Source: Lachnospiraceae bacterium
Lineage (GTDB): Bacteria; Bacillota; Clostridia; Lachnospirales; Lachnospiraceae
NCBI GenBank assembly: GCA_022510685.1
Contig: JAFLTA010000025.1
Location: 1 to 38,660 of the forward strand
DNA length: 38,660 bases
Direction: 5' to 3'
Positions within the stretch are counted from its first letter, which is position 1; the number at the start of each line of letters is the position of its first letter. This document shows positions 1 to 8,011 of this stretch, piece by piece. The position numbers were made by a program, and so were the translations under genes. Below the pieces are notes generated by a model. That model was not told the DNA's origin. It saw nothing but the letters and a program-made list of their open reading frames with translations, and did no database searches.

Positions 1-57
1 GTGTCCGCACCAGGTTAATCAGTGAAAATTAATCCGGCACTTCCCCAAATTAGTGAA

Positions 58-471
58 TTACTTCTTAGGTTTCTTTGCACCGTATTTAGAACGGGCCTGC
101 TTTCTGTTAGCAACACCTGCTGTATCCAGAGTACCGCGAACGATATGATATCTGGTACCAGGCAAGTCTTTTACTCTACCACCACGAATCAGTACCACGC
201 TATGCTCCTGCAGGTTATGTCCCTCACCGGGGATATAACTTGTCACCTCAATACCGTTGGAAAGACGAACTCTGGCAGTCTTACGAAGTGCTGAGTTAGG
301 CTTTTTCGGTGTAGCAGTACGAACAGCAGTACAAACACCTCTCTTTTGAGGGGAGCTCTGAGCTACCGTTCTCTTGTTCAGAGAGTTGTAAGTGTACTGA
401 AGAGCAGGAGAGTTAGACTTCTTTGTAGAAACCTTTCTTCCTTTTCTTACTAACTGGTTAAATGTTGGCAT
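58..471 (-). CDS. rpsL: 30S ribosomal protein S12
   Basis: S12 of the ribosomal decoding centre, 137 residues, full length for the bacterial family. The start chosen is the ATG giving [12 protein letters not shown], because a GGAGGTG ribosome binding site sits six bases upstream; a longer reading would begin inside that site. The [11 protein letters not shown] and [13 protein letters not shown] segments are intact, with lysines at the classical streptomycin-resistance positions, so the protein looks drug-sensitive by known genotype. The aspartate in KDLPG is the residue methylthiolated in some bacteria. Downstream (positions 1-57) is only spacer; rpsG and fusA normally follow in this direction but lie outside the window. 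Identity is certain from sequence. Confidence 0.98.
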   Translation of the reverse strand: MPTFNQLVRKGRKVSTKKSNSPALQYTYNSLNKRTVAQSSPQKRGVCTAVRTATPKKPNSALRKTARVRLSNGIEVTSYIPGEGHNLQEHSVVLIRGGRVKDLPGTRYHIVRGTLDTAGVANRKQARSKYGAKKPKK

Positions 472-498
472 TAATTTCACCTCCTGTTTGTTTATTTA

Positions 499-527
499 TG
501 ATTACATATTTTGGTACTTTTATGCAA
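499..527 (-). promoter_or_regulatory. Candidate sigma-A promoter of rpsL
   Basis: On the minus strand a TTGCAT box (522-527) is followed after 17 bases by TAATCA (499-504), about 28 bases upstream of the rpsL start. The spacing is ideal but the -10 box is only a moderate match, so this is a candidate. Confidence 0.4.
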
Positions 528-591
528 AACATACTTTCCAATCCTCCGCATCACTATAAGAAGACTGGTATCGTATATTTTCCTGCGCACC

Positions 592-646
592 AAAAAAGAG
601 CGCAAAAAAAGCACACTTCCACAGTATAGCGAGGTAGTGCGCTCTT
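592..646 (-). terminator. Overlapping intrinsic terminators after the DUF5711-like gene
   Basis: Two alternative hairpins can form on the minus strand. The outer one pairs 638-646 with 596-604 (AAGAGCGCA/TGCGCTCTT) and ends in T's at 592-597. The inner one pairs the ends of 611-640 (GCAC..GTGC, with further CACT/AGTG pairing) and is followed by seven T's (604-610). They share bases, so only one forms at a time. They insulate rpsL from the gene upstream. Confidence 0.75.
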
Positions 647-694
647 GTCAAGACAATTAAGACATTTTTTTCCTATTATAGTCTTCCTCATCCA

Positions 695-1873
695 TTATTT
701 GTTCTTCAGGCGAATGAGTTGCAATTTCCCCTCATACAACAAAAAATACCGTTTCATCCCCTTTGCCGGCAGAAAAGCATCTGCCTTATTCTTCAATTCA
801 CAATCCCACTTCTTCACACCATTTTTGCGATAGAGGATGCATCCGTCTGATGTCGTGAAGTATATTTCATCTCCCGCAATGGAAACATGGGTAAAGTCAG
901 AGAATATTTCGCGTTTCAACACTCTTTTACCGGATTTCGCAAACAACTGCATATCTGCCTTATTCTCTTTATTTTTTTTCAGAATAACACCTACATAATC
1001 CTCATCACAAAAAGCACTGATTATTTCCGATTTCCACTCCTTCGATGCAATTTCCTGAGGTTTTTTCATGTTCTTCCACAGACTAAATCCCTTTTCGCTA
1101 AACAGACAAGCATACTCTTTATCAAGATATCGCACTTCGGAGATTATCCTGTCCTGATATTCCTGTGCACCAACCAGACAGTTAGTATTTTTTCCTACTT
1201 CCGTGAAATCATAAAAAGCAACACGACTCTTTACAGCTCCGCTGGTAACACAGACAAAGGAAGCAATGACACCTGTTCCCTCCGGTGACAAATCGATGGC
1301 AACCGGATATCCCTCTTCAACATTTGTAGGAATCTCCACCAAAAGATTCGTGTTGCTGTCATACGGATTGTACACCTGAATCATGTTGGATGCTGTGTCT
1401 TCCAGCAAAACAGCCACTATACCCTGTCCGGATACGCACGCTTGCAAAATCGGATAATCCATGGTCATCTGCGTCCCACTATCTTCTCCGTTAAACACAT
1501 ACAAATCTTTTCCGTGAATATCTGCAACCACTGCATAACTGTCACACACATCCACTGACGGATTCTCCATATCATAACTTCCATTCCACATTTCCTTGCC
1601 TTTGTCATCCAATGCCGCCGCACCATCCCTGCTGTATCTGAGCACACCATCTTTATAAGTACAATATTTCATGGTACTGCTGTTTTTTATGGTGGTCGTC
1701 TGCTTTACCTGATAACTGTTATAAGTGCGGTTAATGTAAAAATGGATAATCAAACCAAGTAATGCCGCTACTGCCAAAATGCAGCTAAGACAGATTAGAA
1801 TCGTATTCCTTCTACTCCGCCTGCGTTCTTCTATCACCTGTACATCCTGTGAACGTCCCACTAAACTTTCCAT
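695..1873 (-). CDS. Membrane-anchored propeller-like protein, DUF5711-like
   Basis: Function unknown. The start chosen gives MESLVGRSQDVQ (392 residues), with a CGGAG site seven bases upstream. A short basic cytoplasmic segment (ERRRSRRN) precedes one membrane helix at about residues 24-46 (ILICLSCILAVAALLGLIIHF), so about 345 residues should lie outside the membrane. These show repeated short blocks typical of a beta-propeller (for example DGVLRYSRDGAAALDDKG and DGCILYRKNGVKKWDCE). The topology and length fit the DUF5711 family of Clostridia as I recall it. It has its own promoter overlapping the end of the LysM gene upstream and its own terminators. The family assignment is from memory; the topology is read directly. 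Confidence 0.7.
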   Translation of the reverse strand: MESLVGRSQDVQVIEERRRSRRNTILICLSCILAVAALLGLIIHFYINRTYNSYQVKQTTTIKNSSTMKYCTYKDGVLRYSRDGAAALDDKGKEMWNGSYDMENPSVDVCDSYAVVADIHGKDLYVFNGEDSGTQMTMDYPILQACVSGQGIVAVLLEDTASNMIQVYNPYDSNTNLLVEIPTNVEEGYPVAIDLSPEGTGVIASFVCVTSGAVKSRVAFYDFTEVGKNTNCLVGAQEYQDRIISEVRYLDKEYACLFSEKGFSLWKNMKKPQEIASKEWKSEIISAFCDEDYVGVILKKNKENKADMQLFAKSGKRVLKREIFSDFTHVSIAGDEIYFTTSDGCILYRKNGVKKWDCELKNKADAFLPAKGMKRYFLLYEGKLQLIRLKNK

Positions 1874-1933
1874 TTTCTTACTCCGTATCTTTATCATTCA
1901 TCCCATGCCTTTACTCTTTTGAGTAGCAAAAAT

Positions 1934-1962
1934 AGTATAACCGATTTTTAAGGTTCAGGCAA
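1934..1962 (-). promoter_or_regulatory. Sigma-A promoter of the DUF5711-like gene
   Basis: TTGCCT (1957-1962), 17 bases, TATACT (1934-1939) on the minus strand. The -35 box lies inside the last codons of the LysM gene, so the two genes overlap in control sequence although the downstream gene can be expressed alone. Confidence 0.65.
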
Positions 1963-3201
1963 CAAAATACGTTGACCAACATAAATCTCATCACAATTTT
2001 CTATGTTATTTACATCACGAACCTTGTCCATATATCGAAAAGAATGATATTGCTTCCATACAATCTGGCTGAGTGTGTCCCCTTCTTTCACAATATAACT
2101 CTGCATCTTCTTGTTACTTGCGGAAACACTTTTCCGACTCGCATCAACAGACTTTTTTGACGATTTCGCTGCTTTGGAAGAAGGTGACATCGTATTTGCC
2201 GGAGATTTCGTCGCACCCGCAGTTGCCTTTTCCGGTGATTTTGTGGCAGCTGCATCTTTCTCCACCGGAGATTTCGTCGCAGTCCCATTACTCTGTTGCG
2301 GAGATTGTGTGACAGCCGCTGTCCCCTCCGGCGTTGCCGAAGGTTCCGCCGTATTTTCCACAAGGCTACCGTTTTCCAACGCATGGGATATGACCATATC
2401 GCTATCCTTACTTGCCGTCACATAATTGGAAAGCGTCTGTATCGTCTCCTCCATGCTGTTAATTTTTTCCATACTCTCCACCAGCATATTGGCTCCCAGG
2501 AGCATAATGAGAAACAATGCAATTCCTGCTCCCCACATAGCCAACTGAAGCTGCTCCTGCTTCGTACGCTTTTTCTTAATAGCCGTCCGGATAGACTTTG
2601 TCACCTGATCCGCATAACCTGTCTCAAAGCTTTCCGTTTTTTGGTCGCGGAGCATATAGTCCTGCATTTGCGGGTTTTTGGCAAAATAAATATAATATCC
2701 GGGCAGCTCCTCAAAGGCACTGTCTTCATATAAAAATACCTTTTCCTCCTTTTCGGATAAATCAGACAGAAAGAGAATCTGTCCCATTTCACCAAACTGT
2801 TCCTCCTGAATACGTCTTACCTGCCTGTCAATCCGGCTTGTCCAAAGACCCACTCCAAAACCCCAGCCAAGCACCTTTGCCCCCGGAAAATATTTATGTA
2901 TTCCCTCGTACAGCTTATTCCATTGCTCCTCCTGCATATCTCCGCTTTCCATATCCAGTTCCACGTCGATGGAACCATAAATAAAAAGGCTGTCTTTCGT
3001 CTCTCCATATCCCTCTTTTCCCAGAAAAATAACAATGGCTTCCTCCTGTTTTTCCCGAAAAATCCGACGGATATCTGTCAAAACATAATCTTCTATGTAA
3101 ATACGCTTTTGTCCGTTCACTTCACCCACTTGCCGGATATTTTCCGGATAGGAATGATAATCGTACACCTTTTGCTCCTTGGATTTGTGTTCCTGTTCCA
3201 T
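1948..3201 (-). CDS. Type II membrane protein with C-terminal LysM domain
   Basis: 417 residues from the ATG giving MEQEHKSKEQ, which has a GGAGGG site; a slightly longer start would place its ATG inside that site. Residues 1-215 form a charged, probably cytoplasmic domain with no obvious catalytic motif. One membrane helix spans about 220-240 (LAMWGAGIALFLIMLLGANM). A low-complexity Ala/Thr/Ser/Pro/Lys linker (280-365) contains repeated ATKSP blocks. A LysM domain (about 367-415, YIVKEGDTLSQIVWKQY...VGQRILLP) ends the protein. The LysM should bind peptidoglycan outside the membrane, linking a cytoplasmic domain to the wall. The fold order of the N-terminal part recalls an MPN/JAB domain without metal ligands; that is inference. 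Confidence 0.85.
   Translation of the reverse strand: MEQEHKSKEQKVYDYHSYPENIRQVGEVNGQKRIYIEDYVLTDIRRIFREKQEEAIVIFLGKEGYGETKDSLFIYGSIDVELDMESGDMQEEQWNKLYEGIHKYFPGAKVLGWGFGVGLWTSRIDRQVRRIQEEQFGEMGQILFLSDLSEKEEKVFLYEDSAFEELPGYYIYFAKNPQMQDYMLRDQKTESFETGYADQVTKSIRTAIKKKRTKQEQLQLAMWGAGIALFLIMLLGANMLVESMEKINSMEETIQTLSNYVTASKDSDMVISHALENGSLVENTAEPSATPEGTAAVTQSPQQSNGTATKSPVEKDAAATKSPEKATAGATKSPANTMSPSSKAAKSSKKSVDASRKSVSASNKKMQSYIVKEGDTLSQIVWKQYHSFRYMDKVRDVNNIENCDEIYVGQRILLPEP
2200..2280 (-). repeat. ATKSP repeat tract in LysM protein linker
   Basis: Three copies of the ATKSP peptide occur at residues 309-334, and the 16-base block CCGGAGATTTCGTCGC recurs on the plus strand about 66 bases apart. This is an in-frame direct repeat that could vary in length between strains by slippage or recombination. 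Confidence 0.6.
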
Positions 3202-3341
3202 AAAACCCTCCATTCCAAAGCACGTTTGCTTATGCAGGGTATTGTAACACCGCAAAAATAAATACACTGTCGAAACAACGGTGAGAGATTTGATTTTTGT
3301 CAACATACTTCGACCGGTCTAATGGTAAACGAAAGTGTTTT

Positions 3342-3370
3342 GTATGAAAAAGCATAAATTCGGAAATACT
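3342..3370 (+). promoter_or_regulatory. Sigma-F/G-type forespore promoter of yyaC
   Basis: GTATG (3342-3346), 15 bases, then GGAAATACT (3362-3370). The second box matches the sigma-F -10 consensus GGNNANAHT at every defined position, and the first matches GYATA at four of five. It lies 36 bases before the yyaC start. The B. subtilis homologue is known to be forespore-expressed, so position and family agree. Confidence 0.6.
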
Positions 3371-3405
3371 CAATAAGAAAAACATCGAAATGAGGAATAA
3401 AGCGC

Positions 3406-4095
3406 ATGAAACAGACAATAACTACAAATTCCATAAACTATTACCACCCGAAAAATCAGGAGTCCCTGTCCCTGTTTGCCGACAGACTTTCCCATTATCT
3501 GACGGAAGCCATCACTATGCGACGTCCTGTTGTCTTTCTGTGCATCGGCTCTGACCGTGCTACCGGAGATGCACTAGGTCCATTTATCGGACAGCAACTA
3601 CTGGAGGGGGATAGACAAGACATAAAAAAAGAGGAACCTGTCCGCTCCTCTCATTCTCTGTTTCATGCTTTTTGGATGCCGTGGAAGACACCTCCCAAAG
3701 GTGATTCTCTGGTTTTTGGCACGTTGCACAGACCTGTACACGCTGTCAATCTGGCACAAACAATTTCCCATATATACTCCCAATTGAAAAATCCGTACCT
3801 GGTTGCCATTGATGCTGCTCTTGGTGCCCGCAACCATATCGGTGCCGTCACTCTCGCCTCCGGTTCACTGTTACCGGGTATCGGCGTCAATAAACAGCTT
3901 CCTTCTGTGGGCGATGTGCATATTACCGGCATTGTCAATACGCTGGATTGTGACAACCGGAATCGTATTTTACAGACAACACATCTTTCCACTGTTGTAG
4001 ATATATCCACGTTTGTCAGCCAGGGCATTTTACAGGCTTTGTCAGATTGCTCCATCACATATCCGTCCGCCCCTCCAATGCCCGGTATAGAGTAA
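3406..4095 (+). CDS. yyaC: Sporulation protein YyaC (GPR-protease-like fold)
   Basis: 229 residues. Family hallmarks are present: LCIGSDRATGDALGP (45-59), FGTLHRPVHAVNL (104-116), then IDAALG and PGIGVNKQLPSVGDVHITGI. The family resembles the germination protease GPR in fold; its exact reaction in spores is not settled. The protein is longer than usual because residues 69-100, between GPFIGQQLL and LVFGTL, have no counterpart that I recall in other YyaC proteins, where this link is about ten residues. The start has an upstream GAGGA about nine bases away. It is the only plus-strand gene in this part and its last 41 bases overlap the end of recR convergently. A forespore-type promoter precedes it. 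Confidence 0.9.
   Translation: MKQTITTNSINYYHPKNQESLSLFADRLSHYLTEAITMRRPVVFLCIGSDRATGDALGPFIGQQLLEGDRQDIKKEEPVRSSHSLFHAFWMPWKTPPKGDSLVFGTLHRPVHAVNLAQTISHIYSQLKNPYLVAIDAALGARNHIGAVTLASGSLLPGIGVNKQLPSVGDVHITGIVNTLDCDNRNRILQTTHLSTVVDISTFVSQGILQALSDCSITYPSAPPMPGIE
3624..3651 (-). terminator. Candidate antisense terminator for the recR operon, inside yyaC
   Basis: On the minus strand AGAGGA (3646-3651) pairs with TCCTCT (3630-3635) across a ten-base loop and is followed directly by a run of T's (3624-3630). No other terminator is visible after recR, whose stop lies about 400 bases upstream of this hairpin. The hairpin falls in codons 73-82 of yyaC, within the apparent insertion of that protein. 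Confidence 0.5.
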
Positions 4096-4651
4096 CCTCA
4101 TCAATATATTCCAGATCACCGCCTGCCGGTACTCCACTGGCAATCCGACTCACTTTAACCCCCATAGGTTTTATGAGCTTACTAATATAAGTAGCGGTAG
4201 TATCGCCTTCCAGATTCTTGTTAGTGGCAACAATTACTTCGTCCACATCCTGCTGCAGACGCACCATCAATTCCGAGAGACGGATATCCGCCGGACCGAT
4301 ACCTGCCATTGGGGAAATCGCTCCATGAAGCACATGATATACCCCGTCGAACTTTCCGGTCTTTTCATATGCCGCTAAATCTCTGGTGTTTTCCACGACC
4401 ATGATCTGTTTATGGTCTCGTTTCGGATTTGCGCAGATGGGACACACCTCTCCATCTGTATAAGTACAACATTCCTTACAGTAGCGTACATTCTTTCTGG
4501 CAGACAATATCGCCCCCGAAAGTCCCGCCACTTGATCTTCCGGCATATTTAATATGTGAAATGCCAGTCTTTGGGCGGATTTTGCACCGATTCCCGGCAA
4601 ATGAGATAATTGCTCCACCAAATTCGTAATCTGGGAACTGTAAATGTCCAT
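4055..4651 (-). CDS. recR: Recombination mediator protein RecR
   Basis: 198 residues, the normal family length. An N-terminal helix-hairpin-helix (LPGIGAKSAQRLAFHIL) is followed by a four-cysteine zinc finger (CKEC...CPIC), the Toprim domain beginning at MVVENTRDL, and the C-terminal GVPAGGDLEYIDEVTLYRAL motif. RecR works with RecO and RecF to load RecA on gapped DNA. It is the last gene of the glgP-to-recR series, after ybaB and dnaX, a very common order in Firmicutes. An AGAGGA site precedes the start. Its stop overlaps the end of convergent yyaC. Confidence 0.97.
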   Translation of the reverse strand: MDIYSSQITNLVEQLSHLPGIGAKSAQRLAFHILNMPEDQVAGLSGAILSARKNVRYCKECCTYTDGEVCPICANPKRDHKQIMVVENTRDLAAYEKTGKFDGVYHVLHGAISPMAGIGPADIRLSELMVRLQQDVDEVIVATNKNLEGDTTATYISKLIKPMGVKVSRIASGVPAGGDLEYIDEVTLYRALEGRTDM

Positions 4652-4711
4652 TTGTATCCTCTCTGGGATTCTGATATCAAATAGATGCTTTTGACACCGG
4701 AATCTCTATCA

Positions 4712-5053
4712 TCAAAACAATCCGCCTAATCCACCAGTCAACTGCTGCATCATAGCGGCATTTTCTTCTTCCATCTTGCGCAGTGCTTCGTTTGTGGCAG
4801 CTACAATCAAATCCTCCAACATTTCAATATCGTCCGGATCCACCACTTCCTCGGAAAGCTTTACAGACACAATTTCCTTTTTACCGGAGACCTTCACGGT
4901 AACAGCACCACCACCGGCAGTTGCTTCCCACTCCTTTTCTTCCATTTCCTTGGATTTTTCTTCCATCTGTCTCTGCATACGCTGTGCCTGTTTCATCAGG
5001 TTATTCATGTTTCCGGGCATTGCTCCACCCGGAAATCCGCCTCTCTTTGCCAT
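4712..5053 (-). CDS. YbaB/EbfC family nucleoid-associated protein
   Basis: 113 residues from the ATG giving [10 protein letters not shown], eight bases after GGAGG; the ATG two codons earlier is too close to that site. The body shows the family pattern: a Met/Gln-rich helix ([17 protein letters not shown]), a glycine-rich strand ([18 protein letters not shown]) and a C-terminal helix ([19 protein letters not shown]). Members are dimers that bind DNA and shape the nucleoid. It lies between dnaX and recR as in most Firmicutes and ends in a short Gly/Leu/Phe tail. Confidence 0.95.
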   Translation of the reverse strand: MAKRGGFPGGAMPGNMNNLMKQAQRMQRQMEEKSKEMEEKEWEATAGGGAVTVKVSGKKEIVSVKLSEEVVDPDDIEMLEDLIVAATNEALRKMEEENAAMMQQLTGGLGGLF

Positions 5054-5086
5054 TTTCATTTCCTCCTAATATTAAAATAGTACTAT

Positions 5087-6658
5087 CTACTGAACCTCTA
5101 TTTTATCAAAGTTAATCAAGTCCATAACGTCCTGATACCGGGCATCCGTTTGTGCATCCACAGTTCTCGTCTGAATCGTCACATCCTTACCAATAAAATT
5201 GCTGATTATCTGCTGCAACGACTCTAATGCCTTTCCTTCGTCCTGTTTAAGATATGCCTCATTCAAGGTATCGGTAAACTGTAATATCAGTACTCCCTCA
5301 TCGCTGACAACTTTCTTTGCCTGAGAAAGCATGTTGCGCATTACCGCATCACACGCCAACATGACATCATTCCACTTTTCCAGCACGCGTCTCACATCTT
5401 CCGGAACTGCCTTGGGAAGTATTTTAGGCTTTTCCTCCACAGACTCCTCCTGCGCTTTCGGGGATTCCGAATTTGCAGGCTGACTCACCACAGCGACTCC
5501 TTCTTCTAACTGTTTTTCAATCTGTGACAATCGGCTCTTTATCGTAGTCAGATCCTGCGCTGTATCCATCTGCGGTTTGCATAACTTAATCCATGTGATT
5601 TCTACCAACACCCTTTTCTGCGTTGCAAAACGCAATTGTCCCGGCAGGTCTGATAAAATATGAATATAACGGATTAACACTTCCGTATCTACTTTCTTTG
5701 CCTCTTTACGCATTTGCTCTAAACGCTCTGTAGATACGTCCAATATATCTCCACTCTGCTCAGACGCATCAAGAAGCATCAAACCTCGCAAATACCAGAT
5801 AAATTCACTGACAAACTGATTCAAATCCCGCCCCGCCATAATCATTTCGTCAATCAGTTTTATGCATTCCACGACATTTCCTTCTATTACATAGGAGTAC
5901 ATCCGGCTATACACTTCTGTATCTACAGCTCCCAGCACCTCCAATGTTTTGTCGTAGGTCAGTTCTTCTCCTAAATAAAATGCAATACACTGGTCTAATA
6001 AACTCAGCGCATCGCGCATGGAGCCATCTGCCGCTTTCGCAATGTAACGCAGTGCCTTCTCCTCCGCCTGCACCTGTTCACGTCCCACCAAATCCTGTAG
6101 TCTATCCGCAATTGTATCAATGGAAATCCGCTTGAAATCATAACGCTGACAGCGAGATAAAATCGTAATGGGAATTTTATGCGCCTCTGTAGTTGCAAGA
6201 ATAAAAATGACATATTCAGGGGGTTCTTCCAAAGTTTTAAGCAATGCATTAAATGCTCCCGATGACAACATATGCACCTCATCTATGATATAGACCTTGA
6301 AACGCCCCTCCGTAGGGGAATACTGTACTTCTTCTATGATATCGCGAATATTCGCTACACCGTTATTAGATGCTGCATCAATTTCCACTACATTCATAGA
6401 TGTCTGACTGGCAATTTTTTTGCACATATCACACTCTCCGCATGGACTGCCATCCATTGGATTTTCACAATTTACTGCCTTTGCCAGAATTTTTGCAACT
6501 GTAGTCTTGCCCGTTCCCCGCGTTCCGCAAAACAGATAAGCATGTCCGATTCTGTCTGTACGAATTTGATTGCGTAGCGTCGTCACAATATGATCCTGTC
6601 CCTTGACCTCCTCAAATTCACCTGGGCGAAACTTTCTATATAACGCAGTATAAGACAT
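5087..6658 (-). CDS. dnaX: DNA polymerase III subunit gamma/tau
   Basis: 523 residues. The clamp-loader ATPase is complete: the P-loop FCGTRGTGKTTVAKIL, a four-cysteine zinc module (CENPMDGSPCGECDMC), Walker B DEVHML, sensor region ATTEAHKIP and the SRC arginine-finger motif (ILSRCQRYDF). A collar domain and a variable charged linker with many Glu and Pro (about 385-420) follow, then a short C-terminal tau-type domain. It loads the sliding clamp and links polymerases at the fork. A GAGGAG site precedes the ATG. pfkA ends only 19 bases upstream, so the two are almost surely co-transcribed. No slippery A-run for a gamma-form frameshift is evident, and no SRP RNA gene lies upstream, unlike many Firmicutes. 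Confidence 0.97.
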   Translation of the reverse strand: MSYTALYRKFRPGEFEEVKGQDHIVTTLRNQIRTDRIGHAYLFCGTRGTGKTTVAKILAKAVNCENPMDGSPCGECDMCKKIASQTSMNVVEIDAASNNGVANIRDIIEEVQYSPTEGRFKVYIIDEVHMLSSGAFNALLKTLEEPPEYVIFILATTEAHKIPITILSRCQRYDFKRISIDTIADRLQDLVGREQVQAEEKALRYIAKAADGSMRDALSLLDQCIAFYLGEELTYDKTLEVLGAVDTEVYSRMYSYVIEGNVVECIKLIDEMIMAGRDLNQFVSEFIWYLRGLMLLDASEQSGDILDVSTERLEQMRKEAKKVDTEVLIRYIHILSDLPGQLRFATQKRVLVEITWIKLCKPQMDTAQDLTTIKSRLSQIEKQLEEGVAVVSQPANSESPKAQEESVEEKPKILPKAVPEDVRRVLEKWNDVMLACDAVMRNMLSQAKKVVSDEGVLILQFTDTLNEAYLKQDEGKALESLQQIISNFIGKDVTIQTRTVDAQTDARYQDVMDLINFDKIEVQ

Positions 6659-6677
6659 ATATCTCCTCGCTTTTTTA

Positions 6678-7751
6678 TTAGTCGCCGAAACAAATACCTA
6701 AATCCTTTGCTTCCTGTATCATTGGTGTGTCCGGATCAACCATTTTCAATTTCCCGGCAACCTCCTCCAATGGCACCGGAACAGTTTCTCCATCACACAT
6801 TCCCACCATATATCCGTATTTTTTATCTAAAATCAGTCTGCCTGCGGCAGCACCTAATCGCGTTGACAATACCCTGTCATAAGGGCACGGCTCTCCACCA
6901 CGCTGTGTATGTCCCGGAACGGTTATACGCACTTCCTGTCCTGTGTACTCCTCAATTTCCTTTCCAATCTGATAAGAAATTGACGGATACGGAGAATTTT
7001 TTCGTTTTGCCTTTAATTCCTTTTTGGACAGAGCTGCCTCCTCCTTGGAAATGGCACCCTCTGCCACTGCCAGGATGGAAAAACGCTTGCCCTCTTTCGT
7101 TCGTTTTTCTAATGCTTTTACAACAGATTTGATATCATAAGGGATTTCCGGAAGCAGGATGATATCTGCACCTCCGGCGATTCCTGCATGAAGGGTCAGC
7201 CATCCCACCTTGTGCCCCATCACTTCCACGATAAATACCCTGCCGTGGGATGCCGCTGTGGTATGGATGCAATCAATGGCATTCGTAGCTATATTCACTG
7301 CACTCTGAAAACCAAACGTCATATCAGTACCCCATATATCGTTGTCAATCGTTTTAGGCAGAGTGACCACATTGCATCCTTCTTCCCGAAGAAGATTTGC
7401 CGTCTTGTGGGTTCCGTTTCCACCAAGAATCACCAAGCAGTCCAATTTCCATTTTTTATAGTTGGATTTCATTGCCTCTACTTTATCCAGTCCATTTTCA
7501 TCCGGTGTACGCATCTTCTTAAACGGTTGACGGGATGTACCGATAATGGTTCCACCCTCGGTCAAAATGCCCGTAAAATCTATCGGCTCCATCTTACGGT
7601 AATTGCCGTAAATCAAACCCTTATATCCCTCCAGAATACCGTAAATTTCTACATCTTTACAATTCTCATACAGGGTTTTGGCAACACCTCGCATGGTTGC
7701 ATTCAGACTCTGGCAGTCACCACCGCTGGTTAAAAATCCGATTCGTTTCAT
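6678..7751 (-). CDS. 6-phosphofructokinase, divergent clostridial type
   Basis: 357 residues from the ATG giving MKRIGFLTSGGD, with AGAAAGGAG seven bases upstream. It phosphorylates fructose 6-phosphate in glycolysis. Three key motifs differ from E. coli PfkA: GGDCQS (10-15) where GGDAPG is usual; GGNGT (110-114) with Asn in place of the ATP/Mg-site Asp but with the Gly that favours ATP over pyrophosphate; and PKTIDND (132-138), the Lys-containing form common in pyrophosphate-type enzymes, with both catalytic aspartates kept. MGHKVGW replaces MGRxxGW. These features recur in a clostridial clade as I recall, so this is a subfamily trait. Phosphoryl donor (ATP or pyrophosphate) cannot be settled from sequence alone. 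It follows glgP and a small gene. Confidence 0.9.
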   Translation of the reverse strand: MKRIGFLTSGGDCQSLNATMRGVAKTLYENCKDVEIYGILEGYKGLIYGNYRKMEPIDFTGILTEGGTIIGTSRQPFKKMRTPDENGLDKVEAMKSNYKKWKLDCLVILGGNGTHKTANLLREEGCNVVTLPKTIDNDIWGTDMTFGFQSAVNIATNAIDCIHTTAASHGRVFIVEVMGHKVGWLTLHAGIAGGADIILLPEIPYDIKSVVKALEKRTKEGKRFSILAVAEGAISKEEAALSKKELKAKRKNSPYPSISYQIGKEIEEYTGQEVRITVPGHTQRGGEPCPYDRVLSTRLGAAAGRLILDKKYGYMVGMCDGETVPVPLEEVAGKLKMVDPDTPMIQEAKDLGICFGD

Positions 7752-7834
7752 GAATATGCTCCTTTCTAACAGCATTTCCCTTCTGTCTATGTGCTCATTT
7801 CCTACACATCTGCCACTCACTTCTATATGGCTTA

Positions 7835-7999
7835 CTACTTAGAGTTTCTGCCATAATTTTCTCCGCTGCTTCTCTCTTCCAGTTCGCGTTCCCGCTCCTC
7901 TGTATAGCCCCACTTCTTATTGGCAACTAACGGCACGATAACGCAGCCTGCCCCCACCACCAAAAGGAAAAGCAATACTGCAACAACACCTACACTCAT
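7835..7999 (-). CDS. 54-residue single-pass membrane protein
   Basis: Not recognised. The gene starts 12 bases after glgP ends, with a clear GGGGAG site five bases before ATG. The product has one N-terminal hydrophobic helix (VGVVAVLLFLLVVGAGCVIV, about residues 3-22) and then a charged tail rich in Glu and Arg (EERERELEERSSGENYGRN). There is no lipobox at a suitable position relative to a basic N-terminus, so it is more likely an integral microprotein than a lipoprotein. Its place between glgP and pfkA suggests co-expression with glycogen and sugar breakdown; no function can be inferred beyond that. Confidence 0.7.
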   Translation of the reverse strand: MSVGVVAVLLFLLVVGAGCVIVPLVANKKWGYTEERERELEERSSGENYGRNSK

Positions 8000-8011
8000 C
8001 AATTCTCCCCT

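Noticed and set aside
22..294. Plus-strand reading frame opposite rpsL
   Set aside because: Complete overlap with a certain ribosomal protein gene, no ribosome binding site and no sensible protein features.
1911..1930. Small hairpin TACTC/GAGTA before the DUF5711-like gene, with similar bases near 28220
   Set aside because: Five-base stem only; the shared motif of about 13 bases at the two sites is best treated as coincidence without more copies.
6659..6677. SRP RNA gene, often found upstream of dnaX in Firmicutes
   Set aside because: Only 19 bases separate pfkA and dnaX, too short for any such RNA.
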